DNA of 64,000 bases, taken from assembly GCF_029637485.1 (NCBI RefSeq), contig NZ_CP069128.1, positions 1,550,001 through 1,614,000 of the forward strand, in the 5' to 3' direction. Position 1 is the stretch's first letter; each line of letters starts with the position of its first letter. The DNA is from Sphingomonas sp. LHG3406-1 (lineage in GTDB: Bacteria; Pseudomonadota; Alphaproteobacteria; Sphingomonadales; Sphingomonadaceae). Under the pieces are notes generated by a model, which saw nothing but the letters and a program-made list of their open reading frames with translations, did no database searches and had not been told where the DNA came from. The position numbers and the translations under genes are program-made. Below, one piece after another: positions 35,650-44,350 of this stretch.

Positions 35650-37072
35650 CTTCTACGACTGGATCGATGCGATCCGCTACCGCTGGAAACTGATCGCCGT
35701 GGCGACCGGGGTGCTGCTCGCGCTCGCCTTCGCCTACATCCTCGTCGCGCCTCGGACCTATACGGCGACGTCGAGCCTGCTGCTCGACACCGGCGCGCCC
35801 GATCCCCTGAACGACGACAAGTCGGGCGGGCGTCCCTCCGACAACCGCGCGGTCATCGCGACCCAGGCGGACCTCGTCCGCTCGCCGCATGTCGCCGGCA
35901 ATGCCGCAGTCCTGTCGGGCATCGACAAGGATCCGCGCTACGTCGAGAAGTGGCGTGACCAGACGGGCGAGCGCCAGCCGTTTGCCGACTGGCTGCGCAA
36001 CGAAATGCGCGCTTCGCTGGCGGTTGAGCCGGGTCGGGACACCAACGTCCTTCTGATCCAGGCCAGCGCCGAAGAGCCGGCGGATGCGGCGAAGATCGCC
36101 AACGGCTTCGCCCGTGCATCGGTGGAATCGCAGTATCGCCTGCGCACCGAGCCGGCCAAGGCCTATGCCACCTGGCTCCAGAACAGCTTGCAGAATGCCC
36201 GCCAGACGGTGGTCCAGCGCCAGAACGACCTGGCCGCGTTCACCAAGCAGACCGGGATCGTCAACGACGGCGACCTGTCGAGCGAAGGCGCGGCGATGGC
36301 CGACGTTTCGACCCAGCTCGCTTCGGCCGAGGCTCGCGCCGCGGCGGCGCGGCAGTCGTCGTTCGAAGGCGCCCAGGGCCGCGGCGACGCGGAACGCAGC
36401 GAAGGCATTCAGCGCCTTCGTGGCTCGGTCGCCGAGAAGACCGGCAAGCTGGCCGAGCTCGAAGCGGTCTATGGCCCCGAATATCCCGAAGTGAAGCGCA
36501 CCCGCGCCGAACTCAGCACGCTCCAGTCGCAGCTCAATTCGCAGCTGGCGCAGACCACCGGCGCGCTGACCTCGGCCCGCGGTGCCCAGGCGTCGGCGGA
36601 GCGGGCGGCGGCAGCGGCGGCCGAGCAGCGGCTGCGCGGCCTTGCCGCCGAGCAGCGGGCACGAGTCGCCGGCCAGTCGGCCAACCTCGCCCAGTATCAG
36701 CGGCTGAGGAACGAGTTTGACGCGGCGCAGAAGACCTTCAACGACCTCAACGCACGCCTGACGCGCATGCGGCTGCAGAGCGCGGTTCCGCTGACCGAAG
36801 TGCAGGTTCTCGACACCGCCAGCGCGCCGATCGTGCCGAGCTCGCCCAACGTCCCGCTGACGCTGGCGCTGGCGACCCTGCTCGGCGCCCTGCTGGGTGC
36901 CGGCGCGGCCATCTGGCTCGAATATCGCGATCCGCGGGTCCGCAGCCGCGGCGGCATCGAGCGGCTGCTCGGCGCCCCCGTGGTCGGGCGGATCGCCCTG
37001 CCCGTCGGGCAGCGCACCATCGCCAACCGCAACGACGGCGGGCCGTTGCTTCTGGAAGGGCAGGCAGCCTGA
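35633..37072 (+). CDS. Exopolysaccharide chain-length determinant (Wzz/GumC-like, PCP)
   Basis: A 479-residue polysaccharide co-polymerase. An N-terminal membrane segment (LIAVATGVLLALAFAYILVA) and a C-terminal one (LTLALATLLGALLGAGAAI) flank a long periplasmic coiled-coil region (about 150-400) rich in Ala and Gln. The C-terminal segment follows a Pro-rich turn, PIVPSSPNVPL. It has no kinase domain; the separate kinase-like protein is encoded next with a one-base overlap. This split layout is typical of Sphingomonas sphingan clusters and Gram-positive capsule loci. The start is GTG 35633, or GTG 35642. Confidence 0.92.
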   Translation: MVPVLSFYDWIDAIRYRWKLIAVATGVLLALAFAYILVAPRTYTATSSLLLDTGAPDPLNDDKSGGRPSDNRAVIATQADLVRSPHVAGNAAVLSGIDKDPRYVEKWRDQTGERQPFADWLRNEMRASLAVEPGRDTNVLLIQASAEEPADAAKIANGFARASVESQYRLRTEPAKAYATWLQNSLQNARQTVVQRQNDLAAFTKQTGIVNDGDLSSEGAAMADVSTQLASAEARAAAARQSSFEGAQGRGDAERSEGIQRLRGSVAEKTGKLAELEAVYGPEYPEVKRTRAELSTLQSQLNSQLAQTTGALTSARGAQASAERAAAAAAEQRLRGLAAEQRARVAGQSANLAQYQRLRNEFDAAQKTFNDLNARLTRMRLQSAVPLTEVQVLDTASAPIVPSSPNVPLTLALATLLGALLGAGAAIWLEYRDPRVRSRGGIERLLGAPVVGRIALPVGQRTIANRNDGGPLLLEGQAA

Positions 37073-37779
37073 TGCGCCTTGGTACGCTTGAACGCGAGGA
37101 ACAGGGTCGGGGAACGACCGCCCTCGCCCCCATCGCCCGGCCGATGCACGACGAGCCGGGCGAGCGGAACGCCTTCTTCGGCGACGAGCCGGAGGGTTCG
37201 CTGGCCGCCCAGTTGCGCGAACTGCTGAACGTCCTGGCTCAGGGCCAGGCGGTGCAACGGACCCCGCAGCGGCTGGTGATCACCGGTGTCCACACCGAGA
37301 TGGAGGCGTCGTTCCTCGCCACCAACCTCGCGCTGACCTGCGCCCGTGGCGGCTATCGGGTGCTGCTGGTCGATGCCAATTTCCGGCGGCCGAGCGTGCA
37401 CCGGAGCTTCGGCCTGTCGAACAGCCTCGGCTTGTCGAGCCTGCTGTCGTCGGCCAATCCGCCCCATGCGCTGCCGCAAGCGACTCCGGTTCCGAATCTC
37501 GCCGCCATCACCATCGGGCCTGACTGTCCCAACTGGTCGAGCCTGGTGACCCGCGAGCAGATCTTCCACCGGCTCGATCCGCTTGCGCCCAGCTTCGACT
37601 ACATGATCGTCGATTGCGGCAACGTGCAGCCGAGCCTGGTCGGGCGGATCAGCGCCGGCGCCGACAATGTGGTGGTGGCGGTCAAGGAGCATGTCTCCTC
37701 GATGCGCGAGCTCGCCACGATCGTGGAGACGCTCCGCCACGAAGGCGTTGCCGAACCGGCCGTCCTGATGGTCGCGTGA
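37072..37779 (+). CDS. BY-kinase-like (CpsD/GelE-type) protein with a degenerate Walker A
   Basis: A 235-residue member of the bacterial tyrosine-kinase/MinD-like P-loop family. Walker A' (YRVLLVDANFRRPSVH, Asp101) and a Walker B-like strand (YMIVDCGNVQPS) are recognisable. At the Walker A position the protein reads ITGVHTEMEASFLATNLAL, with no Gly-Lys-Ser/Thr. It also lacks the C-terminal tyrosine cluster. It therefore probably does not hydrolyse ATP or autophosphorylate, and may serve as a structural partner for the chain-length determinant whose gene overlaps its start. The family is clear; loss of catalysis is inferred from missing residues. Confidence 0.85.
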   Translation: MRLGTLEREEQGRGTTALAPIARPMHDEPGERNAFFGDEPEGSLAAQLRELLNVLAQGQAVQRTPQRLVITGVHTEMEASFLATNLALTCARGGYRVLLVDANFRRPSVHRSFGLSNSLGLSSLLSSANPPHALPQATPVPNLAAITIGPDCPNWSSLVTREQIFHRLDPLAPSFDYMIVDCGNVQPSLVGRISAGADNVVVAVKEHVSSMRELATIVETLRHEGVAEPAVLMVA

Positions 37780-37803
37780 TGCGGCGGCCCACCGCCGCCG
37801 CGC

Positions 37804-39147
37804 ATGCAGGGAAAGCAGACTGAGGTGCGGCTGACCAGCGCTCCGGGTCCGGCTCGCCTCGGCCCACTTACCCGTACCTTGCCTGGCCGTCCCATGCCGG
37901 CCGCGGGACGGAACGTCGCGAGCACGGCGACGCTTGCCACGGGCGCCCTGCTGCTGGTGCTTGCGGGCATCGCCTACAACGCCCTGCTCGCCTTCCTGAT
38001 GGCGCGCGGCCTGCCGATCACCCGGACGATGGTCGGCTTCACCGAATTCTTCGTGCTTGGCGCCGCGGCGCTGACGCTGCTCCGCTCGGGTTTTCGCCAG
38101 GACGACGCGCCAGCCCTGCTGCTGATGGCCTTCTTCGTCCTGAACGCCGTCGCCGTCTCGCTCATCAATGGCGCCGCCTTCCTCGACATGGGACGCAATG
38201 CGGCGGTGATCGGCATCTTCCTGATGCTCGGGCTTCGGGTAGGTGAGCAGACCCTCAAGCGGACCTTCCTTGTCGCCGCCGTGGCGGTGGCCGCCGTGCT
38301 GCTGCTCGAGAGCGTCTCGGTGATCAGCTATGCCACGGTGTTCGAACCGGGCCGCTACTTTGAGGAAACGCGCGGGATCAGCCGGTTCGAGCTCGACGAG
38401 ATCGGGCTGTTCGCCAACGCGCTGGGCTTCGACAACCGCTTCTCCATCCTCAACATCGTCGGCCACCGCACCTCGTCGCTGTTCCTGGAGCAGGTCAGCC
38501 TCGCCAATTTCGCGTCGGTGCTGACCATCTATCTTGTGGCCATGTGGAAGCGACTGTCGGTACCGGTTCGGATCTTCCTGCCACTGCTGATCGCCGGCAT
38601 CCTCGTCACCAACAACAGCCGGACGGCGCTTGCAATCGCGCTGGCCGCGCCGCTCGTTTATCTGGTCGCGCCCAAGCTGCCGCGGCTGCTGACGCTGGGG
38701 CTGGTCCCGCTGATCCTCGCCATCGCGCTTGCCGTGACGCTGACGGCGCCGCCCACGACCGAGGACAATCTGGTCGGCCGGCTGAGCCTCACCATCCGCA
38801 CTCTCCAGGATCTCGACATCCAGGCGCTGGTCGGCGCCAGGGCAGCGGAATCGATCGAGTTCCTCGATAGCGGCTACACCTTCGTAATCTACGCCTCGTC
38901 GATCCTCGGGATGATCGTGCTGTGGCTATTCTTTTCGCTTGTGCCGACCGGACGCGGCGCGGCGCTGCAGCGCGCGGGCATGATGACCGGCCTCTACCTG
39001 TTCCTCAACCTGACGGTCAGCGGGACCTCCATCTTCTCGATCAAGACGGCGGCCCTGCTGTGGTTCCTGATCGGCTTCCTTCGCCGGGAGGAAGAAACGG
39101 TGGAGCAGGCGCCGGCGGCGCAGCCCCGGTTCGAACGGATCGGCTAG
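37804..39147 (+). CDS. Wzy-like polysaccharide polymerase / O-antigen ligase-like protein (copy 2)
   Basis: A 447-residue membrane protein with about ten to twelve hydrophobic segments. A loop reads HRTSSLFLEQVSLANF, and the C-terminal part has FSIKTAALLWFLIG, echoing copy 1 at 31703-33010. It lies 24 bases after the kinase-like gene and probably belongs to the same operon as the ATPase and chain-length determinant. It could polymerise lipid-linked repeats while the co-polymerase sets chain length. Its stop overlaps the convergent GH5 gene stop (CTAG). Confidence 0.82.
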   Translation: MQGKQTEVRLTSAPGPARLGPLTRTLPGRPMPAAGRNVASTATLATGALLLVLAGIAYNALLAFLMARGLPITRTMVGFTEFFVLGAAALTLLRSGFRQDDAPALLLMAFFVLNAVAVSLINGAAFLDMGRNAAVIGIFLMLGLRVGEQTLKRTFLVAAVAVAAVLLLESVSVISYATVFEPGRYFEETRGISRFELDEIGLFANALGFDNRFSILNIVGHRTSSLFLEQVSLANFASVLTIYLVAMWKRLSVPVRIFLPLLIAGILVTNNSRTALAIALAAPLVYLVAPKLPRLLTLGLVPLILAIALAVTLTAPPTTEDNLVGRLSLTIRTLQDLDIQALVGARAAESIEFLDSGYTFVIYASSILGMIVLWLFFSLVPTGRGAALQRAGMMTGLYLFLNLTVSGTSIFSIKTAALLWFLIGFLRREEETVEQAPAAQPRFERIG

Positions 39148-40169
39148 CGGCCGAGATACTTGCGGAGCACCGCCGCCTGCGGCCGCTCCTTGCCGTTCTT
39201 GGGCTGGATGCCCAGCGCATAATCGCCCCACCAGTCGCCGCCCGCCCAGTAGTTCCAGCCGATCCAGACGTCGCCGTTCTGGCGAAGGAAGCCGAGCATG
39301 TCGTCGAGGGCGGCAAGGCAGGCCGGGCTCGAGTCGACCCCGAATTCGCCGAGGACTGCCCGCGCCTTCTGCTGGCGGAGCCAGCGGGTGACCGCCTGCA
39401 GCCGCTCGGTCCCGATCCGCGGGCCTGAACAGCCGGGGTTGGATCCGCTGCTGTCCCGGTCGAGATACTGGTGGATCTCGAAAGCGAAGTTGCGGCCGGG
39501 ATCGATGAAACCGGCGAGCGCCGCGCCATTGTCGCCGTCGCCGCCATTGTGCCAGCTATGCCCGCCAGTCCAGTTACTGCCGGGCACGAGGATGAGGTTA
39601 CGAGCCCCCGTCCGGCGGATGGCGGCGGTGGTCTCCTCGGCGATGGCCCGCCACTCGGTCGCACGGATGCCGTGCGGCTCGTTCATGATCCCGAAGGCGA
39701 TACCGGGGCGGTCCTTGTAGCGCTGCGCGAGCCGGGTCCAGAGATCGGCGAGCGCGTCGGCCGAGCGGTCGGCGCGGGCCAGCGGCTTGCCCCGGAAGCG
39801 GCCGTAATTGTGAAGGTCGAGGATGACCTGCTCGAAGCCGCGGAGGTCGTTGAGGCTGGCGTCGAGGCGCTTGGCCTCTTCCTCGTTCAGCGGCCCCTTG
39901 GCCTCCGGCTGAATCCGCTCCCACAGGAACGGCAGGCGGATGCTGTTCATGCCCATGGCGGCGAACGGTTCGGCCGTGGCCTTGGTGGGATAGATGTAAT
40001 CCTGGCCAGCGACGCCCGGCAGCTTCTTGGGGGCGAATTCTGCCGAGGCAAGGTTCACGCCCCGATACTTTGGCGCGATGCCAGTCTGCGCCTGATCGAG
40101 CGAGCCCGAAGGCAGCAGCACGGCGGCGGCGAGCATTGCGGCCGCGAGGGCGGAGGGAGCTAGGGCCAT
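39144..40169 (-). CDS. GH5-family glycosidase with N-terminal signal
   Basis: A 341-residue protein starting at ATG 40167-40169, six bases after GGAAAG. The N-terminus (ALAPSALAAAMLAAAVLLP) is a Sec-type signal peptide or anchor. The catalytic domain is cellulase-type GH5: FGIMNEPHG carries the acid/base Glu164, and AVLGEFGVD carries the nucleophile Glu275. It is probably periplasmic or secreted and cleaves the polysaccharide made by this locus. Glycoside hydrolases in exopolysaccharide loci often trim chains or recycle mis-exported polymer. The precise linkage is unknown. Confidence 0.9.
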   Translation of the reverse strand: MALAPSALAAAMLAAAVLLPSGSLDQAQTGIAPKYRGVNLASAEFAPKKLPGVAGQDYIYPTKATAEPFAAMGMNSIRLPFLWERIQPEAKGPLNEEEAKRLDASLNDLRGFEQVILDLHNYGRFRGKPLARADRSADALADLWTRLAQRYKDRPGIAFGIMNEPHGIRATEWRAIAEETTAAIRRTGARNLILVPGSNWTGGHSWHNGGDGDNGAALAGFIDPGRNFAFEIHQYLDRDSSGSNPGCSGPRIGTERLQAVTRWLRQQKARAVLGEFGVDSSPACLAALDDMLGFLRQNGDVWIGWNYWAGGDWWGDYALGIQPKNGKERPQAAVLRKYLGR

Positions 40170-40264
40170 CTTGAGCTTTCCAGGCAGTTGGAACGGGGGG
40201 CGCGGGGGTGCGGTTCCCGAGGGCCTTAGCCGCCCTCCCCTTGCTCCAGCCTTGCCCGGACCGC

Positions 40265-41653
40265 TCAATAAGCTTCGGGGTGGACCAGCACGCGGGCGGT
40301 GCGGACCACGATCGAGATGTCGCGCCAAAGCGACCAGCCCGACATATATTCGAGGTCGGCCTGAAGGCGGCTGGTGAGATGCTCGCGCGTCTCGGTAGCG
40401 CCCCGGAACCCGCGCACCTGGGCGAGGCCGGTGATGCCGGGCTTCAGCGCATGACGGTGCCAGTAGCGTTCGTCGACGTGCCAGAAGAGCTGGTCGCCCG
40501 CGAGCGAGCCAAGGGCGTGCGGACGGGGACCGACCACGCTCATGCTGCCGAGCAGGACGTTGAGAAGCTGCGGCAGCTCGTCGAGGCTCGTCTTGCGCAG
40601 GAACTTGCCGACCCGGGTGACCCGGTCGTCGTCGCGGCTGGCCGAACGATTGCCGAGCATGTCGGTGCGCTCGCTCCGCATCGTGCGGAACTTGAAGATC
40701 TTGAAGAGGATGTTGCCATGTCCGACCCGCGGCTGGCGGAAGAAGACTGGGCCGCGGCTGTCGAGCTTGATGGCGAGGGCGACGAGGGCGAAGACCGGCA
40801 GCAGCACCAGCAATGCGGGCACGGTCAGGGCGAGGTCGAAGCCACGCTTCACCAGTCGCTGGCGGAAGTTGAGCGGTCCGGTCGAGACGACGAGGGTGGT
40901 CCGTCCACCGAGCTCCGCTACGCCGAGCGGCGCCAGATCGTCATAGTCGCGGGTCAGGATCTCGCCCTGAATGTCGCTGCCCTTGAGCATCTGGGCCCAG
41001 CGGACCGCGGCCGCACGCGAACAGGAGACGATCACCCGGTCGGCGCCGCGAAGCAGGTCGCTGAGCCGGATCAGCATCGCCGCATCGGACGGATCGGGCG
41101 AGATGTCGAGGTCGCGGGCGTTGAGGGTCACGACGCCGCGGGGCGCCCTGAGCGGCGGACCGTCGACCAGCAGGATGTCGTTGGTGAAGGTGTTGCGATA
41201 GCGGCGGCGCATCGCGTCACCAGCGGCCTGACGGACGAGCGCGAGGGCTGCGAAGCCGAACAGGAAGGTGGCGCCAGTCATCAGGCGCGACAGCTTCTGG
41301 TCGACCTTGAGAAAGTAGGAGAGCAGGAACAGGAGCGCGAAGGCGAGCATCCAGGCACCGGTCGCCCGGGCGACGCCGCGCATGGGATGGCGCAGGACAT
41401 CGAGCGAGTAGGCGCCGACGCCGAGCGCTGCCAGCGAGTAGAGTGCGAGGATGGCACCGGAAACGCCAACCCAACCATCCGGCATGACCTGGCCAAAGCG
41501 AAGCAGCGCACCACTCAGGACCGCCGCGGACACGCACAGCAGGTCGAACGCGAGCATCATCGCGTAGAGCTGGATCCGAAGCGGGCGCTTGGCGACCGAG
41601 GGCCGATAAGCGGGCGCTTCGACCTGGCTCCATGGGGAAAGCTCAAGATTCAT
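40265..41653 (-). CDS. Exopolysaccharide priming sugar-1-phosphate transferase (WcaJ/GelB type)
   Basis: A 462-residue membrane enzyme. An N-terminal hydrophobic domain of four segments precedes a cytoplasmic nucleotide-binding-like region. The C-terminal catalytic domain has KRGFDLALTVPALLVLLPVF, GPVFFRQPRVGHGN, FKIFKFRTMRSE and SLDELPQLLNVLLGSMSVVG, the bacterial sugar-transferase signature. It transfers a sugar-1-phosphate, usually glucose, from a nucleotide to undecaprenyl phosphate. That is the first step of lipid-linked repeat assembly. ATG 41651-41653 is the likely start; ATG 41701 is possible. Confidence 0.92.
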   Translation of the reverse strand: MNLELSPWSQVEAPAYRPSVAKRPLRIQLYAMMLAFDLLCVSAAVLSGALLRFGQVMPDGWVGVSGAILALYSLAALGVGAYSLDVLRHPMRGVARATGAWMLAFALLFLLSYFLKVDQKLSRLMTGATFLFGFAALALVRQAAGDAMRRRYRNTFTNDILLVDGPPLRAPRGVVTLNARDLDISPDPSDAAMLIRLSDLLRGADRVIVSCSRAAAVRWAQMLKGSDIQGEILTRDYDDLAPLGVAELGGRTTLVVSTGPLNFRQRLVKRGFDLALTVPALLVLLPVFALVALAIKLDSRGPVFFRQPRVGHGNILFKIFKFRTMRSERTDMLGNRSASRDDDRVTRVGKFLRKTSLDELPQLLNVLLGSMSVVGPRPHALGSLAGDQLFWHVDERYWHRHALKPGITGLAQVRGFRGATETREHLTSRLQADLEYMSGWSLWRDISIVVRTARVLVHPEAY

Positions 41654-41754
41654 TCGGTACCACGCTCGCTGGACAGACCGGAAGGACAAACCTCCCCGCA
41701 TCCGGCCTCAACCCGCGAGCCTGCCCGAAGTTTCGGCGAAAACTAACTAATAGC

Positions 41755-41770
41755 TTACCACGCCTGGTAA
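41755..41770. repeat. Perfect inverted repeat TTACCA-CGCC-TGGTAA
   Basis: Six-base arms around a four-base centre. The site lies about 100 bases upstream of the sugar-transferase start. It has no run of T after it, so a terminator is unlikely. An operator for a dimeric regulator is possible but not shown. Confidence 0.4.
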
Positions 41771-41789
41771 ACCGTGATGATCGTGGTGG

Positions 41790-41912
41790 TCAGGCCGCGA
41801 TGGCGGCCAGAGCGCCCCAGAAAGCAGCACCGCTCAGGAGGCTTATGGCAAGCATCCGGACGAACTTGCCTGAGACCTGATCTGCAGCGATTGCGATCTT
41901 CTCGTGCTTCAA
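41790..41912 (-). CDS. Candidate 40-residue membrane peptide
   Basis: A short frame from TTG 41910-41912 with GGGAGGGG close upstream. The peptide has a charged N-terminal half (KHEKIAIAADQVSGKFVR) followed by a hydrophobic segment (MLAISLLSGAAFWGALAAIAA). It is on the same strand and about 140 bases upstream of the sugar-transferase gene. The ribosome-binding site and single hydrophobic span are suggestive, but conservation is unknown. It could equally be chance in an intergenic region. Confidence 0.35.
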   Translation of the reverse strand: MKHEKIAIAADQVSGKFVRMLAISLLSGAAFWGALAAIAA

Positions 41913-42353
41913 TGACCCCTCCCAACGGCGATGCCGCAAGCCTCGGTTCAGATCCCGCGATCCCGAACTGCAACAGTCTAGATATGACCCTTGACCTGGG
42001 CAAGGTTAAACAAACGTTAAGGTGCGGCACCTGCCAGCCTTGTGATTCGATCCGACTTCCCGCTGACGATCGTTACGGACCCGAAATCGACCAAAGTCAT
42101 AGTCATTTCGTGTCCAGAACGGTATTCGTCGATGTAAACTGACGTGTCGTCGTGAATAGCTTCAGAGTGTTTACGCCGAACAGATCTTTGTTCCCCATTT
42201 CGGCTCTAGTTCGCACCAATTCGTCGTTACCCTTCTGAATCGCTCACCGTAGGTCTTTCTTAAGAACCTTCGTTCGATGATTGCCTCCGGAACGGGACGG
42301 CAGCTGCGCCGCCCGAAACTCAAACGGCCCTGTCCCGGGGGGGATGCGTTAAG
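41913..42353 (+). promoter_or_regulatory. 440-base leader region upstream of the GH5-RTX gene
   Basis: No convincing coding frame is present. The stretch is less GC-rich than its surroundings and includes GGTTAAACAAACGTTAAGG (from about 42000) and the palindrome TTCTTAAGAA (42257-42266). A GGGGGGG run at 42337-42343 precedes the GH5 start. The size suggests a promoter and possibly a long leader. I cannot place the -35 and -10 boxes. Confidence 0.35.
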
Positions 42354-44267
42354 ATGATCGGTATCAATCTTTCTGGTGCGGAATTTGGTAGCGGCATTGG
42401 CGGCACCAACGGCACCCAGTATCACTGGACTACTCTGTCGGAGCTGCAATTCTACCAGAGCAAGGGCGTGGACCTCATCCGCGTCCCCTTCACCTGGGAG
42501 CGGATGCAGCCGACGCTCGGGGGTCCGCTCAGCGCGACCGAACTCGGCTATCTCAAGACCCTGCTCGCCAATGCCGCCAGCCTCGGCATGGACGTCATCA
42601 TCGATTGCCATAACTACGGCCGCTACAATGGGCAGCCCTTCGGTGCTTCCGGGGGTCCGACTGCAGCGCAGTTCGCCGACTTCTGGACCAAGCTCGCCAA
42701 CGAGGTGAAGGGCTACGGCTCGCTGGTCGGCTACGACCTGATGAACGAGCCGCACGACATGCCGTCGCCGAGCGCCTGGAAGAATGCGGCTCAGGCGGCC
42801 GTCGATTCCATCCGTACCGTCGACACGTCCAAGACCATCTTCGTCGAAGGCAATGGCTGGTCGGGTGCGTGGAGCTGGCAGCAGATCAATGCCGACTTCA
42901 TCATCAACGATCCCGCCAACAAGCTGGTCTACCAGGCGCACCAATATTTCGATCGCAACAGCAGTGGCACCTATGCCGGCAGCTACGACCAGGAAGGCGC
43001 CTATGCCATGGTCGGCGTCGACCGGATGAAGCCATTCGTCGACTGGCTTAACCAGCATGGCTTCAAGGGCATGATCGGTGAGTTCGGTGCGCCGAGCAAC
43101 GATGCGCGTTGGCTCGAGGTCACGAAGAACGCCGTCGATTACATGAATGCCAACGGCCTGATCGGGACCGCCTGGGGTGGCGGCACGTGGTGGCCGAGCA
43201 ATTATTCGATGTTCATGGGCGCGCCGGGCCAGACGGACTCCGGCTATCTGAACCTGCTCGAAGGCTATTTCACGCCGTGGAGCAGCTCGGCCGGATCGTC
43301 AGCGCCTGCTCCTGCTCCGACCCCGACTCCGACTCTGACCCCACCGCCCGCTTCGGTGATGGGCTGGATCGAAGGCACGGTCCGCGCCGACCAGCTCCAG
43401 GGCACGGCAAATGCCGAGGGCATCCGCGGGCTCGACGGCAACGACACGATCGACGGCCGCGCCGGCGGCGACATCATCGACGGCGGCAATGGCTTCGACA
43501 CCATCAGCTATGGCAATTCGTCCGCGGCGGTCGATGCCGACCTCACCCGCGGCAGTCAGCTGGGGGGTGACGCGGCTGGCGACATCCTGACGGGGATCGA
43601 GGCAATCACCGGCAGTTCCTGGGACGACATCCTGCGCGGCAACGGCGCCAGCAACACGCTGGACGGCGGTGCTGGCGCGGATATGCTCGAGGGTCGCGGC
43701 GGTGCCGACACGCTGAACGGCGGCACCGGCATCGACACTGCAAGCTATGCGGGATCGGGCGCGTTGGTCGACGTCAACCTGTACCGCTCAAGTCAGCTCG
43801 GCGGCGATGCGGCTGGCGACAAGCTGGTGAGCATCGAGAACATCATCGGGTCGCGCTTCGGCGACCGCATCACCGGCAGCGGGGCGGCCAATCTGCTCGA
43901 CGGCGGTGCCGGTGACGACTGGCTGAACGGAAGCTGGGGTGCGGACACGCTGAAGGGTGGCACCGGCCGTGATCGCTTCATCTTCGACTCGGTCGGCAAC
44001 GCCAAGGGCGACCGGGTGCTGGACTTCAACGGCGCCGAGGACAAGCTCGACTTCGGCACGATCGACGCCAACACCAAGATGAGCGGCAACCAGGCCTTCA
44101 CCTGGATCGGCACCAAGGGCTTCACCGGCTCGGCGGGACAGCTGCGGACCTATTCGGACGGCAGCAGCACCTATGTCGCAGGTGACGTGAACGGGGACGG
44201 CGTGGCCGATTTCAGCGTGGCGCTGAACGGCACCATCGGGCTGATGAGCTCGCACTTCTACCTCTGA
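42354..44267 (+). CDS. Secreted GH5 glycosidase with RTX calcium-binding repeats
   Basis: A 637-residue two-part protein. The catalytic GH5 domain (1-320) has acid/base Glu132 (YDLMNEPHDM) and nucleophile Glu243 (GMIGEFGAPS). A Pro/Ser-rich linker (residues about 323-340) leads to RTX repeats: LDGNDTIDGRAGGDIIDGG, LDGGAGADMLEGRGGADTLNG and LDGGAGDDWLNGSWGADTLKG. There is no N-terminal signal peptide, as expected for type I secretion; the C-terminal 90 residues likely hold the export signal. A type I ABC transporter and membrane-fusion protein are encoded at 51434-54537 and are the probable exporter. It probably cuts extracellular polysaccharide. Confidence 0.93.
   Translation: MIGINLSGAEFGSGIGGTNGTQYHWTTLSELQFYQSKGVDLIRVPFTWERMQPTLGGPLSATELGYLKTLLANAASLGMDVIIDCHNYGRYNGQPFGASGGPTAAQFADFWTKLANEVKGYGSLVGYDLMNEPHDMPSPSAWKNAAQAAVDSIRTVDTSKTIFVEGNGWSGAWSWQQINADFIINDPANKLVYQAHQYFDRNSSGTYAGSYDQEGAYAMVGVDRMKPFVDWLNQHGFKGMIGEFGAPSNDARWLEVTKNAVDYMNANGLIGTAWGGGTWWPSNYSMFMGAPGQTDSGYLNLLEGYFTPWSSSAGSSAPAPAPTPTPTLTPPPASVMGWIEGTVRADQLQGTANAEGIRGLDGNDTIDGRAGGDIIDGGNGFDTISYGNSSAAVDADLTRGSQLGGDAAGDILTGIEAITGSSWDDILRGNGASNTLDGGAGADMLEGRGGADTLNGGTGIDTASYAGSGALVDVNLYRSSQLGGDAAGDKLVSIENIIGSRFGDRITGSGAANLLDGGAGDDWLNGSWGADTLKGGTGRDRFIFDSVGNAKGDRVLDFNGAEDKLDFGTIDANTKMSGNQAFTWIGTKGFTGSAGQLRTYSDGSSTYVAGDVNGDGVADFSVALNGTIGLMSSHFYL
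43497..43970 (+). repeat. Tandem 237-base repeat in the RTX region (2 copies)
   Basis: Two in-frame copies, 43497-43733 and 43734-43970, each encode 79 residues. Both begin DT-SY, contain SQLGGDAAGD and end in a GGTG-type RTX nonapeptide. The matching length and phase point to duplication of a complete RTX block. Confidence 0.85.
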
Positions 44268-44350
44268 TGCGAGGACCGGGTCGGCGGCCAGCAGGTCGCC
44301 GGCCCGGTCGGAGCGTGGCACCGCCATCCCTGCTCCCGCGTTGTGGGGCC

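Noticed and set aside
41774..42142. Plus-strand frame of 122 codons in the intergenic region
   Set aside because: No ribosome-binding site and no family-like sequence; most of it overlaps the more plausible small minus-strand frame.
42257..42266. Palindrome TTCTTAAGAA as an operator
   Set aside because: A ten-base palindrome alone is too short to support a named binding site.
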